Source: Jiella pacifica
GTDB lineage: Bacteria > Pseudomonadota > Alphaproteobacteria > Rhizobiales > Rhizobiaceae
DNA length: 54,452 nucleotides
Direction: 5' to 3'
Assembly: GCF_010500815.1 (NCBI RefSeq)
Contig: NZ_JAAAMG010000030.1
Location: forward strand, 1 to 54,452
Both the position numbers and the translations under genes were made by a program. This document shows positions 24,009-32,813 of this stretch, in pieces (position 1 is the stretch's first letter; each line of letters begins with the position of its first letter). The notes under the pieces are model-generated. The model did no database searches. It saw only the letters and a program-made list of their open reading frames with translations, and was not told where the DNA came from.

Positions 24009-24301
24009 GCTGATCCTCTCTAACAGGTCAGTGTGGTCAGGTCGCTGGTGGGACTGCAATCCCGCCGGCGACCGCTCAGAGCGGACGCCTGCGACGAAAC
24101 CTATCGTCGGCCACGGAATTGCGACCGATGCCGACAAGGTGGGGCGAGCTTCTTCCAAAGTCTAGTCCCCTGCAACGGCATTTTTTTCATTATATTTAAC
24201 CGAACATGCGCAAGCGAATGCAGATCTGTCGACTTGAGTAAATTTGTAAATATTGAACGATCTATTTCCGCTCGATCCGGCCGCACCGGCGCAACGTCGT
24301 C
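24009..24301. promoter_or_regulatory. AT-rich promoter region for the minus-strand island cluster
   Basis: The 24178-24250 part is markedly AT-rich compared with its surroundings. On the minus strand TATAAT (24194-24189) is a consensus -10 box, but no good -35 hexamer is found at 16-18 bp. It lies about 180 bp upstream of the 24008 start. Confidence 0.35.
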
Positions 24302-25035
24302 GTAAGGTGCTGTCCGCTGTAATTGCCCACCCCCATTTTTCGGCGTAGGGGTCAGGCGCTAACGGTTTTGAGGATGGTCTGGAAGGTGTCGGTTCGAGGA
24401 TGCAGTCTCGCCGTGTCGACGACGGTGCGGACGTCGGCCTCGCCCTCGGCGGCCCACATGGCGCGGTAGCCGTTGGTGACCTTGCGTTGGATGACGGCCG
24501 GGCGAAGGGCGCGTTCGCAGGCGTTGTTCGTCGGCTCGACGAGACCGGATAGGCCGCGAAGGTCAGCAACTGGTCGCGGACACGCGAAAATTTCTGCCGA
24601 ACCTTATGGGCCCGATCGCAGGCGGTCGGCGTCGACAAGATATCGGCGAGACTTCGCTCCAGGGCGCGGCGCTTGGCGGCGATCGTCGAGGCCGCCAAGG
24701 TATCGATGCCGCTGGCCTCGGCGAAGGCTCGTCTCAGCAAAAGCCGCAGCCGCGATGGCGGGATGTCCTCGCTCGCCTCGTAGGCCTAAGGCGACGTCCC
24801 GGGCAAGATGGGCGAGGCAGGTCTGATGCTCCTCGCCATGGCCCTGCTGTGCCGAATAGCGATCCGAACACCAGACTTCTGGCCGGTGCCCTTCCATCGT
24901 CTCCCGGACGACGACGGCACCTCTGGTCAGGGCGGCACGATGAACAACGGCGTCGGCCGGGCGAAACACCCATTGATAGGCGTTCGAGCCCTCATTCCTG
25001 ACGCCGGTCTCGCCGCACGCCACGACCTTGGGTGA
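24302..25035 (-). pseudogene. IS66-family transposase (TnpC) remnant
   Basis: On the minus strand GETGVRNEGSNAYQWVFRPADAVVH, EVWCSDRYSAQQGHGEEHQTCLAHLARDVA and KRRALERSLADIL are classic IS66 TnpC segments, including the catalytic SD-YSAQ region. A frameshift near 24740 moves the frame to TLAASTIAAKRRALERSLADI, and another near 24560 leads to EPTNNACERALRP-like sequence and the C-terminus ending at 24352. The right end GTAAGGTGCTG at 24302 looks like an IS66 terminal repeat (family GTAA). The 5' half of the gene is missing and replaced by an ISL3-like fragment. It is non-functional. Confidence 0.8.
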
Positions 25036-25120
25036 TGACCACCGCATCGTCATCTTCGCCGACCGCCTCGACGGTCAGCCCCTCCGGGACAAGCGACGTC
25101 GCCTTGAGAATGTGATGCAT
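25030..25120 (-). pseudogene. N-terminal fragment of ISL3-like transposase
   Basis: From ATG 25120 the minus strand reads SLVPEGLTVEAVGEDDDAVVIT, resembling the first 35 residues of ISL3-family transposases (LLPxGLxVxxVxxxxxxxxI). It runs straight into the IS66 fragment, so two IS remnants are joined here. The stretch is short, so confidence is limited. Confidence 0.4.
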
Positions 25121-25762
25121 TAGGCTGATTCCTGAGAAAATACGCCTCAGGGCACGCTCGAACATCAATGAGTCAGAGCCCCGTTTGGACGCCGATCGCC
25201 CCTGTAACGGGCTGCCGGTGGCAGCCGGTCGAGAATTCCAGGGACAGGTCGACCGCCGGCCTCTTTCCTTTGCACCCGCCATTAGACGCGGGTTCCGTCA
25301 GAGTCATATTTCTTTTGATCAACGCCCTCCTCGAGCGGAACGCGATCTGTGCTAACCTCGATGTGCGGCTTCGGGACCGACGGCGATCCACGAGACCTAC
25401 GCGTCGAGACTTGTGGCTTGCTCGGCAACCTGATGCTTAGCAGCTTGGCCGCGACTCGACGTCCTTGGTCCGGGCCGCTTTGGGCGGGACCCGAAGCGTC
25501 TTCCATGCTGATTCCCCGCAGTGTCGGCTCACTCACGCAAGAGAGCCCCGATTATCGGCGATTGCAGTCGAGGAACACGCGGTCTCTCGATGATCCTTCC
25601 CTGGCTTGATTGGAACAGAGCTCGAACAAAAGGCCAGGTGCATGTGCCGAGCATGTGACGCGGAGTAGCCGGAAGCGGTTGTCACTCCGGCGCAACGCGG
25701 ACGGAACCCACTGGTAATGCTGGGGAATAGCCGGTGACCATGTGCAATAGCCGATAGCGCAT
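25121..25762. other. Gene-poor stretch between IS remnants and tRNA-fMet
   Basis: About 640 bp with no recognisable gene. A minus-strand frame at 25282-25536 contains LLSIRLPSKPQVSTRRSRGSP but matches nothing I know. The composition looks like decayed mobile DNA. Confidence 0.35.
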
Positions 25763-25786
25763 GAAAAAGCCCGCTCAAGGCGGGCT
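25763..25786 (-). terminator. Rho-independent terminator of tRNA-fMet
   Basis: On the minus strand GCCCGC, a CTTGA loop, GCGGGC and then TTTTT: a six-pair GC stem with a five-T tail, starting 27 bases after the tRNA 3' end. The plus strand lacks an equally good T tail. Confidence 0.8.
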
Positions 25787-25812
25787 ATCTCACTGGCATA
25801 ACTACCAAATTT

Positions 25813-25889
<77 letters not shown>

Positions 25890-26208
25890 TCAGCAACGTC
25901 GCCCCTCGGCGCCGTCGGTGAGCGCTATGTATGCGACAGATGGATGAATGAAAAGGGGGGCGGGGCAATTCGGCGACAGATTTTCGAGCAGCCTGTGGAC
26001 GGCGCCCCTCGGGCTTTGCTGAATTCCGTCTAGTGCATTGATATAAAAGGCATAAAATCCGAGCAGCGTGCAGACGTCAAGACTGGTGGGTGCACAAACG
26101 CTGGCCAGCGTGGTGAGCGGGAATGGGGCAGATTTTTCGATCCAAGCAGAGAATCAGGCGGTCGCCGGGCACGAATCGCCCGCCGCGGCCGACGGTCTGA
26201 CTGCTCCA
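25890..26208. other. Intergenic region between tRNA-fMet and ppa terminator
   Basis: No gene is recognised in these ~320 bp. It must hold the promoter of the minus-strand tRNA, but no convincing -35/-10 pair stands out. Confidence 0.3.
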
Positions 26209-26255
26209 TGCAAAACAAAGCCGGGCATGGAGGGAGAATCACCCTCCATGCCCGG
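26209..26255 (-). terminator. Strong rho-independent terminator of ppa
   Basis: A perfect 14-bp stem (26221-26234 with 26242-26255, arms CCGGGCATGGAGGG and its complement) and a 7-base loop. On the minus strand it is followed by CTTTGTTTTG (26220-26211). It lies about 77 bases after the ppa stop. Confidence 0.8.
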
Positions 26256-26331
26256 CCCAACGACGGTTGCATCTGGGGCGACCGAAACGTTCTTCCGCCC
26301 GCGGCGGGCGCGCCGGTCCGTTGCGCCGGTC

Positions 26332-26874
26332 TCAGGTCTTCGACTTTTCCGCGTCGGCGCGGGCGACGGCTTCGACGATCAGCTGGCGCGCCATGTCCGA
26401 GCCGCCCCAGTCGCCGATCTTCACCCACTTGCCGGGCTCAAGATCCTTGTAGTGCTCGAAGAAGTGCTCGATCTGCTTCAGCGTGATCTCCGGCATGTCG
26501 GTCGGCTCGAACACCTTGGCGTAGCGCTGGGTGAGCTCGGGCGAGGGAACGGCGATGATCTTCTCGTCCTGGCCCTTGTTGTCCTCCATGATGAGGACAC
26601 CGATCGGCCGGCAATTGATGACGCAGCCGGGAAACAGCGGCCGGGTGTTGCAGACCAGGACGTCGATCGGATCGCCGTCGTCGGACAGGGTGTGCGGCAC
26701 GAAGCCGTAGTTTCCCGGATAGGTCATCGGCGTATAGAGAAAGCGGTCGACGACGAGGCAGCCGGCTTCCTTGTCCATCTCGTACTTGATCGGGTGGCCG
26801 CCGACCGGGACTTCGATGATGACGTTGATGTCCTCGGGCGGATTGATGCCGCGCTTGATGGCGTCGATGCGCAT
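26332..26874 (-). CDS. ppa: Inorganic pyrophosphatase, family I
   Basis: A 180-residue enzyme that hydrolyses pyrophosphate and so pulls biosynthetic reactions forward; cytoplasmic, Mg-dependent. ATG 26874 has AGGAG eight bases upstream, so longer in-frame extensions are rejected. Family motifs are all present: [27 protein letters not shown], and the signature [10 protein letters not shown] with the metal-binding aspartates. The length is typical of bacterial family I enzymes. It has its own terminator downstream. Confidence 0.95.
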   Translation of the reverse strand: MRIDAIKRGINPPEDINVIIEVPVGGHPIKYEMDKEAGCLVVDRFLYTPMTYPGNYGFVPHTLSDDGDPIDVLVCNTRPLFPGCVINCRPIGVLIMEDNKGQDEKIIAVPSPELTQRYAKVFEPTDMPEITLKQIEHFFEHYKDLEPGKWVKIGDWGGSDMARQLIVEAVARADAEKSKT

Positions 26875-27028
26875 GGTGGAAAGCTCCTGTGACGTGCAGA
26901 TCCGGCCGTGACGGGCGGCTTCCCGGCCCGCTGAGAATGCCAGCGCGGGCCTGAAACGCGCGCCCCCGGCCGCTCGCAGGCTGCTTAGCGAGTCGGGCAA
27001 TCTGTTGCAACGTTCCGACGCCGCCGGA

Positions 27029-28093
27029 TCAGATCCGCCGGCCGGTCTCGCGGTCGAAGCGGTGGAGGTACGACGTGTCGGCGGCGGCCGTGAGCGGTGT
27101 CCCGGGCTCGGCGTGGCTGTAGCCCGGCACCCTCACGGCGATTTCCGACCCGCCCTTCGGAAGCGTGCCGTAGACGAAGCTCTCGGCGCCGACGACTTCG
27201 ACACCCGAGACGGTGAGGTCGAACCGCATTTCCTCCGGCCGCGGTGCTTCGCCGTCAACGACGCGCATGTGCTCCGGACGTATGCCGAGCGTCTCGGCCG
27301 GGCGCGTCCTGGAGAACAGACCCTCCGGCGCCGTCAGACCAGGGATGCCCTGTTCGCCGAGCGGCAGGAGGTTCATCGCGGGCGATCCGATGAAGGTGGC
27401 GACGAAGAGGCTCGCCGGCCGCTCATAAACCTCCATCGGTGAGCCGGCCTGTTCGATCCTGCCGGCGTTCAGCACAACCAGCGTGTCGGCGAGCGTCATC
27501 GCCTCCAACTGGTCGTGGGTCACGTAGAGGCTGGTCGTCCGCAGCCGGCGCTGCAGCCGGCGGATCTCGGCGCGCATCTGGACACGAAGCTTCGCGTCGA
27601 GGTTCGACAGCGGCTCGTCGAACAGGAAGGCGGCGGGCTCGCGCACCAGCGCCCGGCCCATGGCGACGCGCTGGCGCTGGCCGCCGGAAAGCTGGCCGGG
27701 CCGACGGTCGAGAAGCGCGCCGATCTCCAGCATCTTCGCCGCCTCGTCGACCCGGCGGGCGATTTCGGCAGGAGCCATCTTGCGGTTCTTCAGGCCGTAT
27801 TCGAGGTTCTTGCGCACCGTCATGTGCGGGTAGAGCGCGTAGTTCTGGAACACCATCGCGATGTCCCGCTCGGCCGGCTCCAGGTCGTTGACCACCCTGT
27901 CGCCGATCTGGACGGTGCCCGACGAGATCGATTCCAGCCCGGCGACCATCCGCAAGAGGGTGGACTTTCCGCAGCCCGACGGCCCGACCAGCACCACGAA
28001 GGCGCCGTCCTCGACGGACAGCGAGACGCCTTTCACCGCCTCGACATTCCCAGCATAGACCTTGCGGACGTCTTTCAGTTCGATCTTCGCCAC
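27029..28093 (-). CDS. ugpC: sn-Glycerol-3-phosphate ABC transporter ATPase UgpC
   Basis: A 354-residue ATPase of the MalK/UgpC type powering the Ugp importer. Walker A GPSGCGKS (37-44), Q-loop [13 protein letters not shown], signature LSGGQ (135-139), Walker B AAFLFDEP (155-162), D-loop SNLD, then [13 protein letters not shown]. The C-terminal 110 residues form the TOBE-like regulatory domain. It is the last gene of ugpBAEC, one base after ugpE's stop. Operon position and partners support G3P or glycerophosphodiester rather than maltose as the substrate class. Confidence 0.9.
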   Translation of the reverse strand: MAKIELKDVRKVYAGNVEAVKGVSLSVEDGAFVVLVGPSGCGKSTLLRMVAGLESISSGTVQIGDRVVNDLEPAERDIAMVFQNYALYPHMTVRKNLEYGLKNRKMAPAEIARRVDEAAKMLEIGALLDRRPGQLSGGQRQRVAMGRALVREPAAFLFDEPLSNLDAKLRVQMRAEIRRLQRRLRTTSLYVTHDQLEAMTLADTLVVLNAGRIEQAGSPMEVYERPASLFVATFIGSPAMNLLPLGEQGIPGLTAPEGLFSRTRPAETLGIRPEHMRVVDGEAPRPEEMRFDLTVSGVEVVGAESFVYGTLPKGGSEIAVRVPGYSHAEPGTPLTAAADTSYLHRFDRETGRRI

Positions 28094-28094
28094 G

Positions 28095-28943
28095 TCACTT
28101 TTCCGATTCGACCAGGCCGCGTACGAACCAGCGCTGCATCAGCACCACCACCAGCACCGGCGGCAGGATGGCGAGGATCGAGGTGACCATCACCATGTGC
28201 CACGGCGTGTCGGCATCGGCGAAGGAAACCATCTTCCTCAAGGCGATGACGATCGTGTTCATCTGGTTGTCGTTGGTCACCAGCAGCGGCCAGAGATATT
28301 GCGTCCATCCGTAGATGAAGAGGATGACAAACAGCGCCGCGATGTTCGTCTTGGAGAGCGGGAGGAGAATGTCCTTCAAGAACCGCAGGGGCCCCGCGCC
28401 GTCGATGCGGGCGGCCTCGACGAGTTCGGCGGGGATGGTCATGAAGAACTGGCGGAAGAGGAGCGTCGCCGTCGCCGAGGCGATCAGGGGCAGGATCAGC
28501 CCTGCATAGGTGTCGATCATGCCGAGATCGACCATCACCTTGTAGGTCGGCAGGATGCGCACCTCGACGGGCAGCATCAGCGTCACGAAGATCAGCCAGA
28601 AGAACACCATCCGCAGCGGGAAGCGGAAGAAGACGACGGCGAAGGCGGAGAGGATCGAGATGAAGATCTTCCCGAGCGCGATGCCGAGCGCCATGACGAG
28701 GGTGTTGAACAGAAGCGTCGTCACGGCGACGCCGCCGATCCGCCCGATGCCGCCGAACAGCGCCTCGCCGTAATTCGCCCCGATCTGGTCGCCCGGCGTC
28801 AGCGGCAGCGGCGGACGCAGGATCGTCGTCAGGGACTGGGTCGAGGCGACGAAGGTGTAATAGATCGGGAAGGCGACGATGAAGAGGCCGACGATCAGGA
28901 CGAGGTGGGCCATCGGGCGGCCGAGGCCGCGTCTTTCGATCAT
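28095..28943 (-). CDS. ugpE: Glycerol-3-phosphate ABC transporter permease UgpE
   Basis: A 282-residue inner-membrane permease with six predicted helices (first at about 11-31, [18 protein letters not shown]). The EAA loop [21 protein letters not shown] lies in the cytoplasmic loop that contacts UgpC. It follows ugpA after 12 bases. Sequence and length fit UgpE, the MalG-like partner. Confidence 0.9.
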   Translation of the reverse strand: MIERRGLGRPMAHLVLIVGLFIVAFPIYYTFVASTQSLTTILRPPLPLTPGDQIGANYGEALFGGIGRIGGVAVTTLLFNTLVMALGIALGKIFISILSAFAVVFFRFPLRMVFFWLIFVTLMLPVEVRILPTYKVMVDLGMIDTYAGLILPLIASATATLLFRQFFMTIPAELVEAARIDGAGPLRFLKDILLPLSKTNIAALFVILFIYGWTQYLWPLLVTNDNQMNTIVIALRKMVSFADADTPWHMVMVTSILAILPPVLVVVLMQRWFVRGLVESEK

Positions 28944-28955
28944 CGGGACGCTCTC

Positions 28956-29837
28956 TCAAGCATAGTGCACCCGCTTTTCGACATAGCGGAACTGGATCGC
29001 CGTGAGCGCGATGACGATCGCCATCAGGATCACCGACTGGGCCGCCGAGCCGCCGAGGTCGAGATTGACGAAGCCGTCGTTGTAGACCTTGTAGACCAGC
29101 GTCTGCGTCGCCTGTGCCGGGCCGCCGCCGGTGACAGCGTCGATGATGCCGAAGGTGTCGAAGAAGGCATAGACGGTGTTGACGACCAGGAGGAAGAAGG
29201 TGGTCGGGGCGATCAGCGGAAAGACGATCGTCCAGAAGCGCTTGGTCGAGGACGCGCCGTCGATCGCGGCGGCCTCGATCAGCGAGCGGGGAACCGACTG
29301 CAGCGCGGCGACGAAGAACAGGAAATTGTAGCTGATCTGCTTCCAGGCCGCGGCGACCACCACCAGCAGCATGGCCTGATCGCCGTCGAGCAGCGGGTTC
29401 CAGCGATAGCCGGCATCGCGCAGGAGATAGGCGAAGGTGCCCATCGACGGGTTGAACATGAACAGCCATAGAAGCCCCGCCACCGCGGGCGCCACGGCAT
29501 AGGGCCAGATCAGCATGGTGCGGTAGAAGCCCTTGCCTCGGACCACCTTTTCGGCGGCGGTCGCGAGGAAGAGGGCGAGTGCCATCGCCAGCACTGCCGT
29601 CGAGACGGAGAAGACCACCGTCACCCTGACGGAGTTCAGGTAGTCGGGATTTCCCAGCACCTGGGCAAAGTTCTGAAGGCCGACGAACTTGCTCTTCAGG
29701 CCAAAGGGGTCCTCCTTCAGCATCGACTGGTAGAGCGCCTGGCTCGCCGGCCAGTAGAAGAACACCAGCGTGATCGCCACCTGCGGCGCGAGCAGCAGAT
29801 AGGGGAGGAGCTTGTTCGGAAAGACGGCTTTTTGCAA
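28956..29837 (-). CDS. ugpA: Glycerol-3-phosphate ABC transporter permease UgpA
   Basis: A 293-residue permease with six predicted membrane helices. The N-terminus [23 protein letters not shown] is the typical first helix of UgpA/MalF-like permeases. The EAA loop is [22 protein letters not shown], and [27 protein letters not shown] is strongly UgpA-like. It pairs with UgpE to form the channel. It is separated from ugpB by 144 bp containing a stem-loop, which could lower its expression relative to the binding protein. Confidence 0.92.
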   Translation of the reverse strand: MQKAVFPNKLLPYLLLAPQVAITLVFFYWPASQALYQSMLKEDPFGLKSKFVGLQNFAQVLGNPDYLNSVRVTVVFSVSTAVLAMALALFLATAAEKVVRGKGFYRTMLIWPYAVAPAVAGLLWLFMFNPSMGTFAYLLRDAGYRWNPLLDGDQAMLLVVVAAAWKQISYNFLFFVAALQSVPRSLIEAAAIDGASSTKRFWTIVFPLIAPTTFFLLVVNTVYAFFDTFGIIDAVTGGGPAQATQTLVYKVYNDGFVNLDLGGSAAQSVILMAIVIALTAIQFRYVEKRVHYA

Positions 29838-29889
29838 CGCGCGGCCTTGCGGGGTGGAGGGCAGGCTGAAGGGGCGGGGCCGCCGGAGC

Positions 29890-29915
29890 CTTCTCGCGCA
29901 AGGGTGCGAGAAGGA
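29890..29915 (-). promoter_or_regulatory. Intercistronic stem-loop between ugpB and ugpA
   Basis: CCTTCTCGC (29890-29898) pairs perfectly with GCGAGAAGG (29907-29915) around an 8-base loop. No T run follows on the minus strand, so it is not a standard terminator. It probably stabilises the upstream ugpB message, giving more binding protein than permease, as known for malE-malF. Confidence 0.55.
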
Positions 29916-29981
29916 TCGAACCGGCGGGTGAATGAGGCAGGCGCCGCCAAAAGGCGACGCCGCATCGTCGTCCGAGGCGGC

Positions 29982-31280
29982 TTACTGCGCTTCGGCGATC
30001 GCCTCGTTGCCGAGCCGGACGATGTTGTCCATCGTCGTCTGGGCGTCCTGCTTGCCGGCGAGAAGCGCCTCGAACTGCTCGTTCTCGATGTCGCGGATCT
30101 GCGGCAGGTTGGGCAGACGCACGCCCTTCGAGTTCTCCGTCGGCTCCTTGCCCATCATCTGGGTGATCGGCGTCTCGCGGCCGGGGTTCTTCTCGTAGAA
30201 GCCCGACTTCTTGGTCGCCTCGTAGGCCGCCTCGGTGACGGGAAGGTAGCCGGACTTCTCGTGCAGCCGCTGCTGCACGTCGGTCTGCGAGAGGAACTTG
30301 AAGAACTCGCCGATGCCCTTGTACTCTTCGTCGGATTTGCCGCCGAAGACCCACAGGCTGGCGCCGCCGGGAATGGTGTTCTGCGGCGCGCCCTCGGCGG
30401 TCTCGTCATAAGGTAGCTGGCCGATGCCGTAGTTGATGCCGGACTTGACCACGTCGCCGAGACCGCCGGAGGATTCCGTCAGGATCGCGCATTCGCCGGA
30501 GAGGAACAGCTGCTTGGCCTCGGAGGTGCGGCCGCCATAGCGGAACACGCCGTCCTTGGCGAGCGAGGCGAGCTCCTTGAAGTGCTCGACATAGATCGGC
30601 GCGTTCAATTCGAGCTTCACGTCGGTGCCGGCGAGGCCGTTCTCCTCGGTGCCGTACGGCACGTTGTTCCAGGCGGCGAAGTTCTCGAGATGGATCCAGG
30701 TCAGCCAGGTCGAGGTGTAGCCGCAGTCGGCTGCGCCGGACTGCTTGATCTTGCGGGCGGTCTCGAACACTTCCTGCCAGGTCTTCGGCGGATTGGCGGT
30801 GTCGAGCCCGGCCTTCTCGAAGATGTCCTTGTTGTAATAGAGGATCGGCGAGGAGGAGTTGTAGGGGAAGGACAGCATGGTGCCGTCGGGCTTGGAATAG
30901 TAGGCGACGATGCCCGGCAGATATTTCGACTTGTCGAACGTCTCGCCGGCGGCCTCGAGCACTTCAGCGACCGGCTTCACTGCGCCCTCGGCGCCCATCA
31001 TTACGCCGGTGCCGACGTCGAAGACCTGGATGATGCCGGGGGTCTGCTTGGCACGGAAGGCGGCGATGCCGGCATTCAGGGTCTCGGGATAGGTTCCCTT
31101 GAACACCGGGACGATCTTGTAGTCGGCCTGGCTGTCGTTGAATTCCTTGGCGAGGGTGTCGACAACCTCATTGTTGGCACCGGTCATGGCGTGCCACCAC
31201 TGGATCTCGGTCTGCGCGAAGGCGGGCAGGGCCGTGGTCGCGGCGAGAACGCCGGACAGAATCAGGCTGCGGATGGACAT
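29982..31280 (-). CDS. ugpB: Glycerol-3-phosphate ABC transporter binding protein UgpB
   Basis: A 432-residue periplasmic binding protein. A Sec signal peptide spans about 1-22 (SLILSGVLAATTALPAFA, cleavage after AFA). The mature start QTEIQWWHAMTGANNEVV is characteristic of UgpB, and NPPKTWQEVFETARKI, TSTWLTWIHLENFAAWNN and IPGGASLWVFGGKSDEE fit the family. It binds sn-glycerol-3-phosphate or its diesters and delivers them to UgpAE. It is the first gene of the operon, with a Pho box about 107 bp upstream, so induction by phosphate starvation is expected. Confidence 0.93.
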   Translation of the reverse strand: MSIRSLILSGVLAATTALPAFAQTEIQWWHAMTGANNEVVDTLAKEFNDSQADYKIVPVFKGTYPETLNAGIAAFRAKQTPGIIQVFDVGTGVMMGAEGAVKPVAEVLEAAGETFDKSKYLPGIVAYYSKPDGTMLSFPYNSSSPILYYNKDIFEKAGLDTANPPKTWQEVFETARKIKQSGAADCGYTSTWLTWIHLENFAAWNNVPYGTEENGLAGTDVKLELNAPIYVEHFKELASLAKDGVFRYGGRTSEAKQLFLSGECAILTESSGGLGDVVKSGINYGIGQLPYDETAEGAPQNTIPGGASLWVFGGKSDEEYKGIGEFFKFLSQTDVQQRLHEKSGYLPVTEAAYEATKKSGFYEKNPGRETPITQMMGKEPTENSKGVRLPNLPQIRDIENEQFEALLAGKQDAQTTMDNIVRLGNEAIAEAQ

Positions 31281-31386
31281 TGGGGTTTCCTCTATTGCGC
31301 TTGCGGTGTCCGCTTATTGGCGAGGCCGTGCAACAGTTTGATGACGCCGCTGCCGGAGAGGCAAAACGGCGTCGCTGTGGCCAAGC

Positions 31387-31404
31387 ATGACAGTTTTATG
31401 ACAT
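31387..31404 (-). promoter_or_regulatory. Pho box upstream of ugpB
   Basis: On the minus strand ATGTCAT-AAAA-CTGTCAT: two 7-base PhoB half-sites in direct repeat with an 11-base period and AT spacer, an almost ideal Pho box (consensus CTGTCAT N4 CTGTCAT). It lies 107 bp upstream of the ugpB start, a normal promoter distance, and implies PhoB control of ugpBAEC. Confidence 0.8.
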
Positions 31405-31564
31405 CTGTTCACTCGCTGCAATCGGGGTCTTCCAGCCACCTCGCGGGGCGCGCCGCGCGGAGTGGCTGCTCGTTTTCGGACGGTTCGCTCTGATGAAAAC
31501 TGCGGTTTGCCAACGCGCCGCCGCCGGCTAATAAGATGCGTGCGAGGCAAGGGGGAGCGAAGAC

Positions 31565-32251
31565 ATGCGAGGCGAGAGCGCACTGCGCCAGGAGATCATC
31601 GATCTTTGCCTGGAGATGAACCGCTCTGGCCTCAACCAGGGCACCTCGGGCAACATTTCGGCGCGTGTCGGCGACGCGATGCTTCTGACGCCGAGCGCCA
31701 CGCCTTATGACCAGATGACGCCGGAGATGATCGTCCGGATGCCGCTCGACGGCGAAGACGGCGATTGGTCCGGCCCGTTGAAGCCGTCGACCGAGTGGCG
31801 ATTCCACCGCGACATCCTGCGGGCACGGCCGGACGCAGGCGCGATCGTCCATGCCCACTCGACGTTTGCGACGACGATCGCGATCACCCGCCGCTCGATC
31901 CCGGCATGCCACTACATGGTCGCGGCCTTCGGCGGTAACGACGTGAAGTGCTGCGGCTATGCCCGATACGGCACGGCGGAGCTCTCGGCGCGGGTGCTCG
32001 AGGCGCTTTCGGACCGAAGCGCCTGCCTGATGGCCAACCACGGCATGGTAGCACTCGGCGGCGATCTCGATCAGGCGATGTGGCGGGCCGTGGAACTCGA
32101 GACCCTGGCAAAGCAATATCATCACAGCCTGCAAATCGAGGGTGGCCCGGTGATCCTGTCGGATGCCGAGATCGGCGAGGTGCTAAAGGGCTTTGCGAGT
32201 TACGGCCGACAGTCGAAACCTTCGACGACCTCACCGGGCGAGACCGACTGA
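31565..32251 (+). CDS. Class II aldolase (fuculose-1-phosphate aldolase-like)
   Basis: A 228-residue zinc-dependent aldolase. NQGTSGNISAR is the phosphate-binding N-x-x-S-G-N motif, LKPSTEWRFHRDI has the S-x-E with catalytic Glu, VHAHSTFATTIA supplies two zinc His, and LMANHGMVALGG the third. Such enzymes split L-fuculose-1-P, 5-deoxyribulose-1-P or 5-methylthioribulose-1-P to DHAP and an aldehyde. mtnK and mtnA lie about 10 kb away, the other two enzymes of the DHAP shunt for 5'-deoxynucleoside salvage, so a role as the shunt aldolase is plausible but not proven. It diverges from ugpB, which uses phosphorylated three-carbon units, an alternative link. Confidence 0.78.
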   Translation: MRGESALRQEIIDLCLEMNRSGLNQGTSGNISARVGDAMLLTPSATPYDQMTPEMIVRMPLDGEDGDWSGPLKPSTEWRFHRDILRARPDAGAIVHAHSTFATTIAITRRSIPACHYMVAAFGGNDVKCCGYARYGTAELSARVLEALSDRSACLMANHGMVALGGDLDQAMWRAVELETLAKQYHHSLQIEGGPVILSDAEIGEVLKGFASYGRQSKPSTTSPGETD

Positions 32252-32813
32252 CGGAACCCTACGCATCACCCTAGCGCATTCTTTTCAAACGGGATTCGCC
32301 GTCCTGCGAGGGCGCTTGCGCACTGCGGTCTCGTGAACCATCTTCGTCGAAATTCTCGCGAACGTTTGCAATGGGATAGTCGGATTGACTATGCCTTCCA
32401 TATTGTCCGATCACTCCGAATGCCGGGTAGGTTTCGTGTCGTGCGAAGCTTCGACCGGACGCAAAGGCGACGCGACGCCAGACGCCTTTGGGATGGAAGG
32501 GAGCGGAGATTTTCATGTGCCGAGGGCGGGCGGCCGATGCCGACGATGTCAGTTGTTTTCAAGCCGGTCATGGTCGCGCCGCGTGCTCCCCGAGTGGGAG
32601 GCGCGCAACCCTTCCTTCGAGTGGCCACAAAACACATGCAGATCAACGAGAACGCTCCGTTTCGATGGCCCGTCGTTGTCTTCGCCGATGCAGTTGCTTG
32701 CAGGAGCGCTTTCGCCCGATGCTCCTGATGGGCGTACAGAAGCATGTCTCTCATACGCCGCGGCGGCGCAGCACCGAAGATTGGGCTGCGACCGTGCGGA
32801 AAGAGTTCATCGA
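32252..32813. other. Intergenic region upstream of the HWE kinase
   Basis: About 560 bp without a recognised gene. Overlapping frames on both strands have no recognisable pattern. Probably the promoter region of the histidine kinase; a small RNA cannot be excluded. Confidence 0.3.

Noticed and set aside
26221-26255. Long hairpin as a mobile REP-like repeat
   Set aside because: A T-rich tail on the ppa strand right after the stem makes a terminator the simpler reading; no second copy was seen in the window.
28062-29471. Plus-strand frame of 469 codons opposite ugpE/ugpA
   Set aside because: Asp/Glu/Arg/His-rich antisense shadow; the minus-strand permeases have helices, EAA loops and ribosome sites.
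28075-30354. Long minus-strand frame of 759 codons across ugpE and ugpA
   Set aside because: Arg/Pro/Ala-rich shadow of the real permease genes in another frame, a usual artefact of high GC.
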